From Sandarakinorhabdus limnophila DSM 17366 (GTDB lineage: Bacteria > Pseudomonadota > Alphaproteobacteria > Sphingomonadales > Sphingomonadaceae): 64,000 bases of DNA. The translations under genes were made by a program, and so were the position numbers. This document shows positions 63,478-64,000 of the stretch, in pieces. The notes under the pieces were generated by a model, which was given only the letters and a program-made list of their open reading frames with translations, was not told the DNA's origin and did no database searches. The stretch is taken from positions 62,001 to 126,000 of the forward strand of contig NZ_ATVO01000009.1 in the NCBI RefSeq assembly GCF_000420765.1. Reading direction: 5' to 3'. Positions within the stretch are counted from its first letter, which is position 1. Each line of letters begins with the position of its first letter.

Positions 63478-64000
63478 ATGCGCATCCTTGTTTCTCTGCT
63501 GGCGCTGGCCCTGGCGCTCCTTCCCGGCCCGGCCTGGGCGCAGTCCATCCTGCGCGACGCCGAAACGGAGGCGTTTTTCCGCGAGATTTCACGGCCGCTG
63601 ATCGATGCGGCGGGGCTTGATCCGCGCAGCGTGCAGTTCGTGCTGGTGGGTGATCCCAGCATCAACGCCTTTGTGACGGGTGGGCAGAATGTGTTCATCC
63701 ACAGCGGGCTCATCACGGCGGCCGACAATGTGAACGAGCTGCAGGGCGTGATCGCGCACGAGCTGGGCCATATCGCGGCTGGCCACAATGTGCGCTTTGG
63801 CGAAGGCGCCGGGCCGGCCAGCAAAATTTCGCTGCTGTCGTTGGTGGGGGCGGCGCTGGCGGTGGCTGCTGGTGCGGGCGAAGCCGGCATGGCGATTTTG
63901 GGACTGGGCACCGCGGCGGCGCAGGGCAAGTTTCTCGCCTTCACTCGCGATCAGGAAAGCCGTACCGATCAGGCTGGCGCCGTGTTTCTGTCGAAGTCCG
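63478..64000 (+). CDS. Exported M48-family zinc metalloprotease (truncated by window end)
   Basis: The first 174 residues of an exported protease. The signal peptide is ILVSLLALALALLPGPAWAQ. A domain with INAFVTGGQNVFIHSGLI follows, then the zinc motif HELGH at residues 94-98 (VIAHELGHIAAGHN). This matches BepA/YfgC-like or LoiP-like periplasmic M48 proteases, which handle outer-membrane protein assembly. Hydrophobic stretches near residues 115-150 also fit BepA-type proteins. The reading frame is still open at the window edge, so a C-terminal TPR domain cannot be checked. Confidence 0.85.
   Translation, partial: MRILVSLLALALALLPGPAWAQSILRDAETEAFFREISRPLIDAAGLDPRSVQFVLVGDPSINAFVTGGQNVFIHSGLITAADNVNELQGVIAHELGHIAAGHNVRFGEGAGPASKISLLSLVGAALAVAAGAGEAGMAILGLGTAAAQGKFLAFTRDQESRTDQAGAVFLSKS

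Noticed and set aside
1-64000. Prophage, insertion sequences, CRISPR arrays or a defence island
   Set aside because: No transposase, integrase, phage structural, Cas, restriction or toxin-antitoxin genes, and no repeat arrays were found. The only defence-like gene is the orphan DUF5706 protein.

Overview
The window is a gene-dense, GC-rich chromosomal segment of an alphaproteobacterium, most likely a member of Sphingomonadales. The evidence is a bacterial ceramide (sphingolipid) locus, the order cpoB-tilS-ftsH, hflK-hflC-degP, a cnoX / Lon-substrate-binding / Trm112 run, an Entner-Doudoroff gene set and many exported hydrolases. I could not assign a genus. There are no rRNAs, no CRISPR array, no insertion sequences and no prophage genes. 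One tRNA (Gly, GCC) is present. No gap without a gene exceeds about 210 bases.

Layout. (1) 1-6.7 kb: sphingolipid locus, with a CerR-type reductase, dedicated acyl carrier protein, serine palmitoyltransferase, two LptF/LptG-family permeases and a GNAT-like ceramide synthase. A small membrane protein of the Pycsar-effector (DUF5706) type lies antisense inside it. (2) 6.7-12 kb: envelope quality control (DegP, HflC, HflK), diverging from the Fe-S carrier Mrp and a CoA-binding protein. (3) 12-18 kb: exported amidohydrolase, exported DUF885 peptidase-like protein, SDR reductase, MFS transporter. (4) 17.7-23 kb (minus): RodZ-like HTH protein, CpoB, TilS, FtsH and an exported VOC protein, with overlapping or short junctions. 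(5) 23-28 kb: TypA/BipA, FolE, an exported hypothetical, a MATE pump. (6) 28-34.6 kb: flavin monooxygenase, then zwf-glk-eda, then an ABC exporter. (7) 34.7-38.2 kb: exported parallel beta-helix protein translationally coupled to a diheme cytochrome c, then an LplT-like MFS protein. (8) 38-45.5 kb: J-domain protein, TlpA-like protein, Rpe, heparinase II/III-like protein, PurH, serine hydrolase. (9) 45.5-52.5 kb (minus): valine catabolism genes (mmsA, enoyl-CoA hydratase, mmsB), hisG-hisD and a PepSY-like membrane protein, plus a CDF metal exporter. (10) 52.5-64 kb: tRNA-Gly, CnoX, Lon-like protein, Trm112, two flavoprotein monooxygenases, FtsK, TSUP permease, LptB, RpoN and a truncated M48 protease.

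Most of the content is ordinary housekeeping. The observations I rate highest are: the LptF/LptG pair placed between serine palmitoyltransferase and ceramide synthase, together with an lptB-rpoN pair that lacks the usual lptC-lptA upstream, which suggests lipid transport adapted to sphingolipids; a DUF5706 membrane protein with no cyclase, lodged antisense in the sphingolipid locus and with a possible homopolymer frameshift at its start; the coupled beta-helix / diheme cytochrome pair; and the striking packing of convergent genes, since nine of ten convergent pairs overlap or lie within 9 bases of each other.
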